Shown here: piece after piece, positions 8,628 through 18,231 of the stretch
Layout: each line of letters opens with the position of its first letter
Numbering within the stretch: position 1 is the stretch's first letter
NCBI GenBank assembly: GCA_016235245.1
Contig: JACRLO010000022.1
Span: 1 to 49,172 of the forward strand
Length of the DNA stretch: 49,172 nt
Direction: 5' to 3'
DNA from: Nitrospirota bacterium
GTDB lineage: Bacteria > Nitrospirota > Thermodesulfovibrionia > Thermodesulfovibrionales > UBA6898
Translations under genes and position numbers: made by a program
Notes under the pieces: model-generated
What the model saw: only the letters and a program-made list of their open reading frames with translations
What the model was told of the DNA's origin: nothing
Database searches by the model: none

Positions 8628-10708
8628 GCAGGATAAAAGAGGAGATCCTCGGGGTCATATCGATCCTGTCCAGCCTTTACATTGGCCTAAGCCTCTTCAG
8701 TTTCACCAGGTGGGACTCATCGCTCTTCACCTATACGAAAACAGCCACGAAAAATTACGGTGGAGTAATCGGAGCCTATATCTCTGACCTGCTTATCTCC
8801 TTCATCGGTTTTGCCGCTTATCTGGTACCAGCTGCGCTTGTAGTCTATGGCGTCAGAAGGCTGATGAGCAGAGCAAAAAGGAGGGTCTACCTGCTTGGGA
8901 CACTCCTTCTCATATTCTCCGTCTCTTTCCTTTCATCGCTTGTACTCAGGACCTTCCATGTTACGACAGAAAACAACCCCGGAGGCATTATAGGATCGTT
9001 GACCGCCGGCCTGCTTGAGCATTATCTATCGATGCTTGGCGCCTACCTGTTTGGACTCTCCTGCTTCTTCTCTTCACTTATCCTCTTGCTTCCGGTAGCC
9101 ATCAGCCCTTCACTTTTTGCCCGCAAAGTCGGGGAGGAGCAAAAGAAAAAACCGGAGAAGGGTATCCTGCAGGATGACATCCTGATAACAGAACCGGAAG
9201 ACGATATGCAGCCCGAAATCATTGAGCAGCTGCATTCAATAGAGCCCGATGAAGGATCCGAACCCGAGCCCAAGCAGAGGACACGGCCGCTCCAGAAGCC
9301 CATAAAAACAAAGGATGGCTATATCCTTCCGACCTTTGAGCTGCTTGCAGAATATGATACGTCAGCTGCACGGCCATCCAATGAGGAATTAAAGACAAAT
9401 AGGGAACTGATTAAGGCCAAGCTCGCTAACTTCGATGTCGAGGGAGAGATTACGCATGTTCAGCCCGGGCCGGTGATCACGCTCTACAAATTCGAGCCGG
9501 CTCCTGGCGTCAAGATCAACAAGGTCGTATCGCTTGCCGACGACCTGTCACTGGCGCTGAAGGCCCAGAGCATCAGAATATCACCATTGGCAGGGGAAAA
9601 CACGATCGGCATCGAAGTGCCGAACAAGAAGCGGGAGATCGTTTCTTTGCGGAGCATTATAGGATCTGACCGCTTTCAGAAGAGTCCATCCAAACTTACC
9701 CTTGCCCTGGGCAGGGATATTGCCGGGGAGACGGTCATCGCAGACCTCACCAAAATGCCGCATCTTCTTGTGGCGGGTCAGACCGGTGCAGGCAAGAGTG
9801 TTTCCGTAAACTCCATGATCATGAGCATCCTCTTCAAGGCTTCGCCGCGCGAGGTAAAGATGCTGATGATCGATCCAAAACTGATTGAGCTTTCGATGTA
9901 TGACGACATTCCTCATCTCATCTCGCCGGTCATCACAAACCCCAAGCAGGCGGCAGAGGCATTGAGAAAGATGGTCTTTGAGATGGAGCGGAGATACCGG
10001 CTGCTTGCAGAAAAAGGCGCACGGAATATAGATGGATACAACAAGGTTGCGACAGAGGATGAGCAGATGCCCTTTATCGTCATCTTTATCGATGAACTTG
10101 CCGACCTCATGTTCGCATCGTCCCGTGAAGTCGAAGATTCCATAACAAGGCTGGCGCAGATGGCAAGAGCGGCAGGCATACATCTGATCATCGGCACCCA
10201 GAGGCCCTCCGTTGACGTTATCACCGGCATTATCAAGGCAAACCTGCCGTCAAGGATATCGTTTAAGGTAACAACAAAGATCGATTCAAGGACGATTCTT
10301 GACACCATGGGCGCTGAGCAGCTCCTCGACAAGGGCGACATGCTCCTTATGCTCTCAGGCCAGGGTATCAAGCGTGTGCACGGTGCGCTGGTGACCGAAG
10401 ACGAGATCCATCAGGTCACCGCCTTTATAAAGCCGCAGGGCTCGCCTGACTACTCGATCTATGAGCAGATCCCTGTTGAGTCACCCGCTTCTTCTGAAGG
10501 GGATTCTGACGAACGGGATGAGATGTATTACAAGGCATGCGATTTCGCGGAGTCTGTCGGACAGGTATCGATCTCATCGATCCAGAGAAAGTTCAAGATC
10601 GGGTACAACAAGGCGGCACGTATCATGGAACTGATGGGGGACGACGGCCTTGTCGGCCCGCCAAAAGGCGCAGGCAAACCCCGCGATTTCCTCAGGAGGC
10701 CACTATGA
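8612..10708 (+). CDS. ftsK: DNA translocase FtsK/SpoIIIE
   Basis: A 698-residue septal DNA pump for chromosome segregation. About four transmembrane segments fill residues 15-165. A short acidic linker follows (about 175-235, much shorter than E. coli FtsK). The RecA-like motor has Walker A GQTGAGKSV near 389 and Walker B VIFIDELADLMF, with GTQRPSVDVITGIIKANLPS downstream. A C-terminal gamma winged helix (SSIQRKFKIGYNKAARIME), which reads KOPS polarity sites, closes the protein. It starts inside uppP and its stop overlaps the lolA start as ATGA. Confidence 0.96.
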   Translation: MAKNLGRIKEEILGVISILSSLYIGLSLFSFTRWDSSLFTYTKTATKNYGGVIGAYISDLLISFIGFAAYLVPAALVVYGVRRLMSRAKRRVYLLGTLLLIFSVSFLSSLVLRTFHVTTENNPGGIIGSLTAGLLEHYLSMLGAYLFGLSCFFSSLILLLPVAISPSLFARKVGEEQKKKPEKGILQDDILITEPEDDMQPEIIEQLHSIEPDEGSEPEPKQRTRPLQKPIKTKDGYILPTFELLAEYDTSAARPSNEELKTNRELIKAKLANFDVEGEITHVQPGPVITLYKFEPAPGVKINKVVSLADDLSLALKAQSIRISPLAGENTIGIEVPNKKREIVSLRSIIGSDRFQKSPSKLTLALGRDIAGETVIADLTKMPHLLVAGQTGAGKSVSVNSMIMSILFKASPREVKMLMIDPKLIELSMYDDIPHLISPVITNPKQAAEALRKMVFEMERRYRLLAEKGARNIDGYNKVATEDEQMPFIVIFIDELADLMFASSREVEDSITRLAQMARAAGIHLIIGTQRPSVDVITGIIKANLPSRISFKVTTKIDSRTILDTMGAEQLLDKGDMLLMLSGQGIKRVHGALVTEDEIHQVTAFIKPQGSPDYSIYEQIPVESPASSEGDSDERDEMYYKACDFAESVGQVSISSIQRKFKIGYNKAARIMELMGDDGLVGPPKGAGKPRDFLRRPL

Positions 10709-11364
10709 ATAAGAGTCAGTTGTTATATCGCTTTCCGACAATATGCCTAGTCCTAATCTTGGGTTCACTGGCAGCCCTTTCCCCTGCCGTCTCTCTGGGG
10801 GCTGGCACTGACGACGCAGTTGTCCGCATCCAGAGGGCGTATGAGGACATAAAGGACATGAAAGGCGTTTTCGTTCAGAAAAATGTGATCAAAGACCTGA
10901 ACAAGACAGACACATACACCGGAGACTTTTTCGTCAAGAGACCGCTCAGAATGAAATGGGCCTACAAGGGCAAGGCCAGCCAGGACCTGCTGATAAACAA
11001 TGATACGGTCCTTATCTATAAGAAAGGCGACAACCAGGCATACCGTTCAAAGTTCAACAAGGAAACCTACGGACAATCGCCGGTTGTGCTTCTTACCGGC
11101 ATGGGAAATATCAGGGAAGAGTTCGTGGTCACCGGCACAGAGAAAGTCCTTACGCTGAAGCCAAAGAAACCTATGGCCGGGATCATATCGATTACCCTGC
11201 ACCTCTCTGATACCGGTTTCCCGATCAGGTCCTTCACGATCAGGGATGGCCGTAACACAGTCGAGATCGAACTGAATGATGTCAGGATCAATACCGGAAT
11301 CAAAGATTCGCTCTTTGACCTGCATCTGCCTAAAGAGGTAAATGTCTTTGAACAGCCTTCTTGA
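10705..11364 (+). CDS. lolA: outer-membrane lipoprotein carrier protein LolA
   Basis: Periplasmic chaperone that carries lipoproteins from the LolCDE complex to the outer membrane. The ATG at 10705 overlaps the ftsK stop (ATGA) and follows CAGGAGG. The 219-residue product starts with a signal peptide (MNKSQLLYRFPTICLVLILG, cleavage near SLGA). The mature part shows the LolA pattern MKGVFVQKN, FFVKRPLRMKWAYKG and a strand-rich half-barrel ending in FDLHLPKEVNVF. An earlier in-frame start inside ftsK would remove the signal peptide from the N-terminus and is rejected. Together with lgt and lspA it shows a lipoprotein-sorting diderm envelope. Confidence 0.9.
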   Translation: MNKSQLLYRFPTICLVLILGSLAALSPAVSLGAGTDDAVVRIQRAYEDIKDMKGVFVQKNVIKDLNKTDTYTGDFFVKRPLRMKWAYKGKASQDLLINNDTVLIYKKGDNQAYRSKFNKETYGQSPVVLLTGMGNIREEFVVTGTEKVLTLKPKKPMAGIISITLHLSDTGFPIRSFTIRDGRNTVEIELNDVRINTGIKDSLFDLHLPKEVNVFEQPS

Positions 11365-11440
11365 AATTGAAACGATAACGCATATTCGCCGTAAGCCGAT
11401 TACGGCAATACTGCGCCCCATGCAGAAATAATTTCGGACC

Positions 11441-12451
11441 ATGCTGATCCTCGGCATAGATACCTCTTGTGATGACACTTCTGCAGCGGTTGTTCAGGAC
11501 GGCAGAAAGATCATTTCCAATATCGTTTCGAGCCAGTCCGATATTCATACCAAATATGGCGGCATTGTGCCTGAGCTCGCCTCACGGCGACATATCGAGA
11601 TGATCCTGCCGGTTGTTGAAGAGGCGCTGAATCAGGCAGGCTTTGCGCTTCCGGATCTTTCAGCATTGGCCGTCTGCCACGGCCCCGGCCTCATCGGTTC
11701 TCTCCTCGTGGGCTGCTCTTTCGCAAAAGCGATAAGCTACGGAAAAAATATTCCTCTCGTCGGTGTCAACCATCTCGAAGGCCATCTGCTGTCTCCGTTT
11801 CTTGAAGAGCAGGCCCCTGAATTTCCGTTTATTTCCCTTGTCGTTTCCGGCGGCCATACCAGCCTTTACCTTGCAGAAGACTATGGAAGATATACCGTAA
11901 TGGGAAAGACCCGCGATGACGCAGCAGGTGAGGCCTATGACAAGGTCTCAAAACTCCTCGGACTGGGCTATCCGGGCGGCCCGATTATCGACAGTCTGGC
12001 CAGGGAGGGAAATCCCAAGGCTGTCTCTTTTCCGAGGGCCTATCTCCCTGATACCCTTGATTTCAGTTTCAGCGGGTTAAAAACAGCAGTGCTCCAGCAT
12101 GTCAAAGGCTTGCCTTCTGATCCGGCCCTCAGCACAGCCCCATCGCGTCTCCCTGACATTGCGGCCTCTTTTCAGGCAGCGGTTCTGGATGTGCTCGTCA
12201 GAAAGACCGAATGGGCGGTCAGTAAGACAGGGATTCGAAGGGTTACCCTTTCAGGCGGTGTATCTGCAAACAGCGGCCTCAGACAGAAAATGACCGAGAT
12301 GGGGAAGAAAAATAATGTTGAAGTGTTTATACCATCGGTTGCGCTCTGCACAGACAATGCTGCCATGATCGCAGCTGCAGGCTATCACCGTTTTCTGAAA
12401 AACGAGTCAGCCGGCCTTGACCTCAATCCCAAGGCCTACCTGTCGCTGTAA
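11441..12451 (+). CDS. tsaD: tRNA N6-adenosine threonylcarbamoyltransferase TsaD
   Basis: Transfers the threonylcarbamoyl group to A37 of ANN-decoding tRNAs. The 336-residue ASKHA-fold protein begins MLILGIDTSCDDTSAAVV, has the metal-binding HLEGH (H111, H115), VSGGHTSLYL, the conserved SFSGLKTAVL and LSGGVSANSGLR, and ends in the usual FLKNESAGLDLNPKAYLSL. It starts 76 bp after lolA with no recognisable terminator between. It converges with lgt, with a single base between the stops. Confidence 0.96.
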   Translation: MLILGIDTSCDDTSAAVVQDGRKIISNIVSSQSDIHTKYGGIVPELASRRHIEMILPVVEEALNQAGFALPDLSALAVCHGPGLIGSLLVGCSFAKAISYGKNIPLVGVNHLEGHLLSPFLEEQAPEFPFISLVVSGGHTSLYLAEDYGRYTVMGKTRDDAAGEAYDKVSKLLGLGYPGGPIIDSLAREGNPKAVSFPRAYLPDTLDFSFSGLKTAVLQHVKGLPSDPALSTAPSRLPDIAASFQAAVLDVLVRKTEWAVSKTGIRRVTLSGGVSANSGLRQKMTEMGKKNNVEVFIPSVALCTDNAAMIAAAGYHRFLKNESAGLDLNPKAYLSL

Positions 12452-12452
12452 A

Positions 12453-13214
12453 TCAGATTTTGTTTCGCTTCAACCTGACGAGAAACGCCACAGCAGTGGT
12501 GAACATAACAATGCTGATGCCCTGTGAGGTCGAAATGCCTGGCATCACAAAACCTCTTTCGATATCTCCCCTGAAAAGTTCGATAAGCGCCCTGATGATA
12601 GAATAGTTCAGGACATACATCCAGAAGACCTGGCCATGGAATGTCTTCTTCTTTCTGATCAGGATAAGGATGGCAAAGTTCAGCAGTTCTGCAGCGGATT
12701 CATAGAGCTGGGTCGGATGAAGAGGCACACCAAGGATCGCAAGAGACTCGGGATTGCTGAAGGTGACTGCCCAGGGAAGGTCAGCAGGCTTTCCATAACA
12801 GCAACCGGCACAGAAACAGCCCAGCCTGCCTAATGCATGGCCGATTGCAATAGACGGAGCCCATACATCAATAGTCTGCCAGAGCTTGAGCCCCTGTCTC
12901 TTTACATAGATGATGACCGTAGGCAGGGCGAAGATGACTCCGCCGTAAAAGACAAGCCCGCCCTCCCATATCTTTATCATGTCAACAGGATGTTCGGCAA
13001 AATGGGGCCAGTTTGTTGCGATGAACAGGATCCGAGCACCGATAATGCCTGAAAAGAGCGCATAGAAACCAAGATCAGTGATCTTATCCTTTGGCAACCC
13101 TTCCCGCGCCGCCTGTCTGAGGGCAAGCAACAAGCCAAGCAGAAAGGCCGAAGCAATCATAAAGCCGTAGGTATGGATCGTAAGAGGGCCTATTTTGATA
13201 AGGACAGGAAACAT
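12453..13214 (-). CDS. lgt: prolipoprotein diacylglyceryl transferase
   Basis: Membrane enzyme that attaches diacylglycerol to the lipobox cysteine. It is 253 residues with about seven hydrophobic spans. The signature GHALGRLGCFCAGCCYGKP lies near residue 125; many bacteria have an Asn-containing version of this loop, and this cysteine-rich variant is known in other lineages. HPTQLYESAAELLNF and a late RGDIERGF are also typical. The ATG shares one base with the lspA stop (TAATG), so the two lipoprotein-processing steps are coupled. Confidence 0.95.
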   Translation of the reverse strand: MFPVLIKIGPLTIHTYGFMIASAFLLGLLLALRQAAREGLPKDKITDLGFYALFSGIIGARILFIATNWPHFAEHPVDMIKIWEGGLVFYGGVIFALPTVIIYVKRQGLKLWQTIDVWAPSIAIGHALGRLGCFCAGCCYGKPADLPWAVTFSNPESLAILGVPLHPTQLYESAAELLNFAILILIRKKKTFHGQVFWMYVLNYSIIRALIELFRGDIERGFVMPGISTSQGISIVMFTTAVAFLVRLKRNKI

Positions 13215-13663
13215 TATCTCTTTTTTCCGAGGATACTGATCGCCATAAAGACCATACCGACAGAAAGGGCGGAATCAGCCACATTGAAAGCAGGCCAGTG
13301 ATGCCCGGCAACGGCGATGTCAACAAAATCAACAACGTACCCGAGGGTAAGCCGGTCAATAAGGTTTCCCGCAGCACCCCCTGCAAGCAGAGCAAAGATG
13401 CGGTGGTCTTCCTTGTCCTTTATAATGACCCATGACATGAAGATAATCGCAGCAACAGAGATGCAGATGAAAAAGATGTTTCCGAAGCTCTTGAACATGC
13501 CAAAGGCAGCACCCCGGTTCTGCACATTGACCAGATTCAGCAGAGGCAGGAGCTCTATACTTTCGTATGCTCCGATATGAGTCCTGGCAAGATATTTTGT
13601 TATCTGGTCAAGGACGATAACAGCCAAGGCGATGATTAAGGAAAGCACAATTCTTTTTTTCAT
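13214..13663 (-). CDS. lspA: lipoprotein signal peptidase II
   Basis: Aspartic membrane protease that removes the signal peptide after Lgt has acted. It is 149 residues with four hydrophobic helices. Expected motifs are LDQITKYLA, NVQNRGAAFGMF and GAAGNLIDRLTLGYVVDF, then FNVADSALSVG; the likely catalytic pair is D112 and D130. It lies 12 bp downstream of the scpA-ileS fusion and overlaps lgt by one base. The ileS-lspA order is common in bacteria. Confidence 0.96.
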   Translation of the reverse strand: MKKRIVLSLIIALAVIVLDQITKYLARTHIGAYESIELLPLLNLVNVQNRGAAFGMFKSFGNIFFICISVAAIIFMSWVIIKDKEDHRIFALLAGGAAGNLIDRLTLGYVVDFVDIAVAGHHWPAFNVADSALSVGMVFMAISILGKKR

Positions 13664-13675
13664 TGCCTAACTCAC

Positions 13676-16600
13676 CTACTTCCGGTTGACCGCTTCGTAG
13701 CATCGATTGCAGACCTCAGGGATGTCGCTGAAGGTGCCGACACTTTCAGACCAGTTCCAGCACCTCTGACATTTGCTTCCGGATGACCGCTCCACCAGCA
13801 CCTGGAGCCCCTTGATCAACATGCCTTCATGCGACTCAGGCAAAGCGTCTTCACGCAGGGTGACTGCAGAGACGAGAAAGAACATCGGCAGGAATGCCGC
13901 ATATTGTCCGGCAAGCTGTTGGTATTCAGAGGGAAGACAGAGCGTTATTTTTGCCTCAAGAGAGTTACCGATAAACTTCTCAGCTCTCTTGATCTCAAGC
14001 GCCTTGTTCACCTCATCGCGAAGGGTGAGCAGTCTCTTCCACCGTTCATCGAGCTCCGCATCAATGAACCGTTCATCGGCTTCAGGGAATGACGCAAAAA
14101 ACACAGAAGCGTGGTCTTCTGCTGATTGCCCTTTGCCCTTCGCAGGTATATATCCCCAAACCTCCTCTGCCGTAAAGGTGAGCACCGGCGCCATGAGCCT
14201 TGTCAGCACGGAAAGGACCTCAGAAATTACCCACTGACTTGAGCGTCTCTCAGCAGCATCTGCTCTGGCAGTGTAGAGCCTGTCTTTGAGGATATCGAGA
14301 TAGATCGAACTCATATCAACAACGCAGAAGTTATGAATCGAATGAAAGACCTCGTGAAATTCAAAGTTCTCGTATGCCCTGGTCACTTTTGAGATCAGAC
14401 CCTGGAGTCTGCCCATGGCCCAGCGATCGATCTCCTGCAGCTGACCAGAATAGTCCTGATAATCAAAATCAAAGAGATTGCTCAGCAGGAACTTGCTGGT
14501 ATTTCTGATTTTTCTGTACGCCTCGGTAAGACGGTTCAGGATCTCCTTCGATATTCTGATGTCATCGCGATAGTCTTCAGCAGATACCCAGATACGCAGA
14601 ATCTCGGCGCCGAAGCTCTTGATGATCTCCTGGGGCGCGATCACATTGCCCTGCGATTTGGACATCTTCTTTCCAGCCCCGTCGACAACAAATCCATGGG
14701 TCAGCACCGTCCGGTAAGGAGCAGACCCGCGCGTGCCGACTGATGCAAGGAGCGAACTCTGGAACCAACCCCGGTGCTGGTCACTGCCTTCGAGATACAT
14801 ATCCGCCGGCCAGGTAAGCCTGGGATCATTTTCCATAACCGCCGCATGGCTCACGCCGGAATCGAACCAGACATCAAGTATGTCCATCTCTTTGCGAAAC
14901 TCGGAAGAGCCGCATTTTCTGCAGGCATATCCTTCGGGAAGAAACTCCTTTGCCTCTTTTATGAACCAGACGTCTGCGCCGTCTTTTTCGACATGACTCA
15001 CAATGCTGTCGAGCACGGCTTCATCTTTCACAAACTCACCGCAGTCATTGCACTTTATGATCGTGATCGGAACACCCCAACTGCGCTGGCGTGATACGCA
15101 CCAGTCAGGTCTGGACGAGACCATATTGTAAATTCTGTCCCTGCCCCAGGCAGGTACCCAGTTGACCCTGTCGATCTCTTCGAGACACTTTTTGCGCAGG
15201 CCCTCGTGCTCGACAGATATAAACCACTGCTCTGTCGCACGGAAGATGACCGGCTTTTTGCAACGCCAGCAATGGGGATAGGAATGCGTGATCTTCTCTT
15301 CTTTTATAAGCGCATTACGGGATTTCAGCGTATCGATAATAACACTGTTTGCCTTGAATACGAACTGCCCCTGAAGGTCTCCAGCCAGCTTCGTAAATTT
15401 GCCGCCATCATCCACCGGCGCAAAGATTTCAAGACCGTATTTCAGGCCGACCTCATAGTCGTCTTCACCATGGCCCGGAGCAATGTGGACGATACCGGTG
15501 CCCTCTTCCAAAGAGACAAAATCGCCAAGCACACACTTTGATCTTCTTTCAATAAAGGGATGCTGCGCCTCGATGCCTTCAAGGTCTTTGCCGACCTTCC
15601 TCGCAAGCACAGTACCGATAAGCCCTATCCTCTCCTGAAGCGCCTCAAGTCTGCCTTCAGCAACAATATAGACTTCATCATTCTGTTCGACCGCTGCATA
15701 TTGCAGTTCAGGATGGAAGGCAACGGCAAGATTTGCAGGAAGGGTCCAGGGCGTCGTGGTCCAGATAAGCACAAAGACCTTCTTGCCTCTGAGTTCAGGA
15801 GAAAACGCCGTGGCATTGTCGTCATCAAGCATAAACTTCACAAAGACCGATGGAGATTCCTTGTCAGTGTATTCGACTTCAGCTTCAGCCAGCGCAGTCA
15901 CACAGGATGGGCACCAGTGCACAGGCTTTTTTCGTTTGTGCACATAACCGTTTTTCACGAACCGGTTGAACTCCCTGACGATCGAGGCCTCATACTCATA
16001 TGTCAGCGTAAGATAGGGCTCTGACCAGTCTCCAAAGACACCTAAGCGCTTGAACTCATCCCTCTGCAGACAGACAAACTTCTCCGCATATTCCCTGCAG
16101 AGCTGCCTCTTTTCAATGAGACTGACGCTGTCCTTCTTATCGCCGAGGTTCTTGTCCACCTGCAGCTCGATCGGCAGCCCATGGCAGTCCCATCCAGGCA
16201 CATAAGGCGCTCTAAACCCCTTCATCGTCTTATATTTGACGATAATGTCCTTCAGGATCTTATTCAGCGCGTGGCCCATATGAATGTTGCCGTTTGCATA
16301 GGGTGGACCGTCATGAAGGATATAGGGTTTGCGACCCTTGCCCTGCTCCTGGATCTGTCTGTAAATATTCTTTTCGTCCCATGCCTTGAGCATCTCGGGT
16401 TCTCTCTGTGCAAGGTTCGCCTTCATAGGAAAATCCGTCTGCGGAAGATTAAGTGTGTCTTTAAAATCTCTTGTCATGGCCGGTTTCGTTACCACCTTTT
16501 CGTTATTAACAGGATCAGACTGACCCTGCGGTTCCTGCTCCACAGAAGTCTGAGCCACAGGCTGTTGCACAGGTTCAGTGGCTTGGGCTGCAGCGTGTTC

Positions 16601-17353
16601 CAAAGGAGCTTCTGCAGGAAGCGGTATCTGTTTCTGCGGATTAATTACCCAGATGCTGCCGAAGTCCTTTTCCTGATAGACCCTCGCCATGCCCAGCCTG
16701 AGGAGCTCAAGCAGGGCGAGAAAGGTCACGATCAGCTGCACCCTGCTGCTGCTGCCGGCAAAGAGGTCCTCAAATCTGATCGTGTCGATGCCCTCGAGCA
16801 GCTCGGCAATATGCATGATGCGGTCCTTTACCGTAAGCGTCTCCTTGGTAATTGTCCTCACCTCAGGGGGAGCATTATCCAGGATCTTTTTGAAGGCGCC
16901 AAGCAGATCAAAAAGGTTTATGTCAAAGAGATAGAGTTCCTGCTGCTCTTCCGACTTTTCCTCATCGAATTCAGTCCTCTCTCTCATAAAAAGCTTTAGG
17001 GCCTCATCTTCCTTTTCCTTCAGGATCGATGCAGCATCCTTATATCCCTGATATTCGAGAAGCCTCTGGACAAGTTCAAGCCGCGGGTCTTCCGTCTCTT
17101 CGAGAGGCGCCTCCTCATCTACAGGCAGCATCATCCTGGACTTGATCTGGATAAGGGTCGCTGCCATAACGATGAATTCGCCCGCGATATCGAGGTCCAG
17201 CTCCTTCATCATTTCTATGTAATGGAGGTACTGGCCGGTAATCAGGGATATGGGAATATCATAGATATCCACCTTGCTCTCCCGGATAAGATGCAGGAGA
17301 AGGTCCAGAGGTCCTTCAAACACTGGCAGTTTTACGCTATACAGGTCTTCCAT
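13676..17353 (-). CDS. ileS: ScpA-IleS fusion: segregation/condensation protein A joined to isoleucyl-tRNA synthetase
   Basis: One uninterrupted 1225-codon frame contains two complete proteins. Residues 1-about 250 are ScpA, the kleisin of the SMC complex (VKLPVFEGPLDLLLHLIRES, AATLIQIKSRMMLP, C-terminal winged helix). About 40 residues of Gln/Pro/Glu-rich linker follow. From M293 the sequence is a normal 933-residue class I IleRS: HMGH (358-361), an editing-domain region, DVWFDSGVSHAAV, KMSKS (896-900) and a C-terminal zinc site (CQRCWNWSE, CNRCYEAVNRK). An internal ATG at 16477 has an AAGGTGG about 14 nt upstream, so some separate IleRS could also be made. No scpB is adjacent. lspA and lgt follow. 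The fusion is seen directly; that a fused protein accumulates is inferred. Confidence 0.9.
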   Translation of the reverse strand: MEDLYSVKLPVFEGPLDLLLHLIRESKVDIYDIPISLITGQYLHYIEMMKELDLDIAGEFIVMAATLIQIKSRMMLPVDEEAPLEETEDPRLELVQRLLEYQGYKDAASILKEKEDEALKLFMRERTEFDEEKSEEQQELYLFDINLFDLLGAFKKILDNAPPEVRTITKETLTVKDRIMHIAELLEGIDTIRFEDLFAGSSSRVQLIVTFLALLELLRLGMARVYQEKDFGSIWVINPQKQIPLPAEAPLEHAAAQATEPVQQPVAQTSVEQEPQGQSDPVNNEKVVTKPAMTRDFKDTLNLPQTDFPMKANLAQREPEMLKAWDEKNIYRQIQEQGKGRKPYILHDGPPYANGNIHMGHALNKILKDIIVKYKTMKGFRAPYVPGWDCHGLPIELQVDKNLGDKKDSVSLIEKRQLCREYAEKFVCLQRDEFKRLGVFGDWSEPYLTLTYEYEASIVREFNRFVKNGYVHKRKKPVHWCPSCVTALAEAEVEYTDKESPSVFVKFMLDDDNATAFSPELRGKKVFVLIWTTTPWTLPANLAVAFHPELQYAAVEQNDEVYIVAEGRLEALQERIGLIGTVLARKVGKDLEGIEAQHPFIERRSKCVLGDFVSLEEGTGIVHIAPGHGEDDYEVGLKYGLEIFAPVDDGGKFTKLAGDLQGQFVFKANSVIIDTLKSRNALIKEEKITHSYPHCWRCKKPVIFRATEQWFISVEHEGLRKKCLEEIDRVNWVPAWGRDRIYNMVSSRPDWCVSRQRSWGVPITIIKCNDCGEFVKDEAVLDSIVSHVEKDGADVWFIKEAKEFLPEGYACRKCGSSEFRKEMDILDVWFDSGVSHAAVMENDPRLTWPADMYLEGSDQHRGWFQSSLLASVGTRGSAPYRTVLTHGFVVDGAGKKMSKSQGNVIAPQEIIKSFGAEILRIWVSAEDYRDDIRISKEILNRLTEAYRKIRNTSKFLLSNLFDFDYQDYSGQLQEIDRWAMGRLQGLISKVTRAYENFEFHEVFHSIHNFCVVDMSSIYLDILKDRLYTARADAAERRSSQWVISEVLSVLTRLMAPVLTFTAEEVWGYIPAKGKGQSAEDHASVFFASFPEADERFIDAELDERWKRLLTLRDEVNKALEIKRAEKFIGNSLEAKITLCLPSEYQQLAGQYAAFLPMFFLVSAVTLREDALPESHEGMLIKGLQVLVERSSGSKCQRCWNWSESVGTFSDIPEVCNRCYEAVNRK

Positions 17354-17463
17354 AATCAGCAGATCACCTTAATACGGGTCATTTTGAGTAGATATTGTAA
17401 CAAATTGAGCCGGAAATTAGCCTCAATTTGATTTCATACCGAAAGCGTAGTATTCTTAAGATT

Positions 17464-18231
17464 ATGAAAGTGAGCAGAATCGTTTCAGCCTTTCTCTTGC
17501 TCCTGGCCCCTGTCGCTTTGTCTGAAGCAGAGATATCGCAGCACTTTGACCGGTCCGGCAAGCTCGTCTCTGCAGGAAGAAGACCGTTGCCTCCCCAGGC
17601 GCAAAGGATGAGAAAATATTCCGTGCCAGAGGGCATAGAGCTTCGACCTGACGTCCATTATGAGTTTTATCCTGTCTTTGGCAAAACCTTTGCCGAGATC
17701 GTAAAATCTGCAGAAGAAAACGGTCCGCTCAATACGAAAACAAAAAAGCGTCAGCCTTCGACCTACAACTGGAGCCTGGGATGGGCCTATGATTTTTCCT
17801 ACAGTCTCGAACCGGATGAGGAAAATGAAAAGGTCCATTGCGACTTCACGATTTTTGAGCCGGCCCTGACATATGAAATTAGCGTTACGCTTCCTGCCCT
17901 CACCGATGATTCCGCACTGAACCCCATGGAAAAAGACCTCTGGAAAAACTATGTTGCGGCTCTCCTTGAACGTCTGCATGGCAGGATTAAGATCATCACG
18001 GACGATACCAGAGATGATATTGTCAGGCAGTTTAGCGAGATAGCCTATCTCTCTCTCAGTGATGAAGAAGCGGCAAACGCAGAAAAGATTGTTGAACGTT
18101 TTGTAAAGACGGAAACGGAGAAGATAGGCAGCAGGATTATAAGACAGATTCAGCAGAAACTCGATGCATATGATTCAGGCACCACGCGGGATATGGACCC
18201 AAAACCGGCAAAGACGCCCTCGAAAAAATAA
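17464..18231 (+). CDS. secreted DUF922-like protein (putative metalloprotease fold, active site apparently lost)
   Basis: The ATG at 17464 gives a clear signal peptide (MKVSRIVSAFLLLLAPVALS) and a 255-residue product; the upstream in-frame ATG at 17428 would bury it. The core resembles DUF922, predicted secreted Zn-dependent proteases: YEFYPVFGKTFAEIVKSAEE, TYNWSLGWAYDFSYSLEP, and WKNYVAALLERLHGRI. In DUF922 the last region normally carries an HExGH-like motif; here it reads RLHGR, so metal binding looks lost. The C-terminus is a charged helix with a PKPAKTPSKK tail. The gene is transcribed away from the scpA-ileS gene and converges with the TPR gene. Family call is from memory of the pattern, so moderate confidence. 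Confidence 0.65.
   Translation: MKVSRIVSAFLLLLAPVALSEAEISQHFDRSGKLVSAGRRPLPPQAQRMRKYSVPEGIELRPDVHYEFYPVFGKTFAEIVKSAEENGPLNTKTKKRQPSTYNWSLGWAYDFSYSLEPDEENEKVHCDFTIFEPALTYEISVTLPALTDDSALNPMEKDLWKNYVAALLERLHGRIKIITDDTRDDIVRQFSEIAYLSLSDEEAANAEKIVERFVKTETEKIGSRIIRQIQQKLDAYDSGTTRDMDPKPAKTPSKK

Noticed and set aside
10537-10704. N-terminal extension of LolA into ftsK
   Set aside because: It would place 56 basic residues before a clear signal peptide. The ATG at 10705 has CAGGAGG and an ATGA overlap, so the shorter start is preferred.
16181-16999. Open frame of 272 codons on the plus strand
   Set aside because: Antisense to the scpA-ileS junction and the IleRS N-terminus; composition is low-complexity Leu/Arg/His and no family is recognisable.
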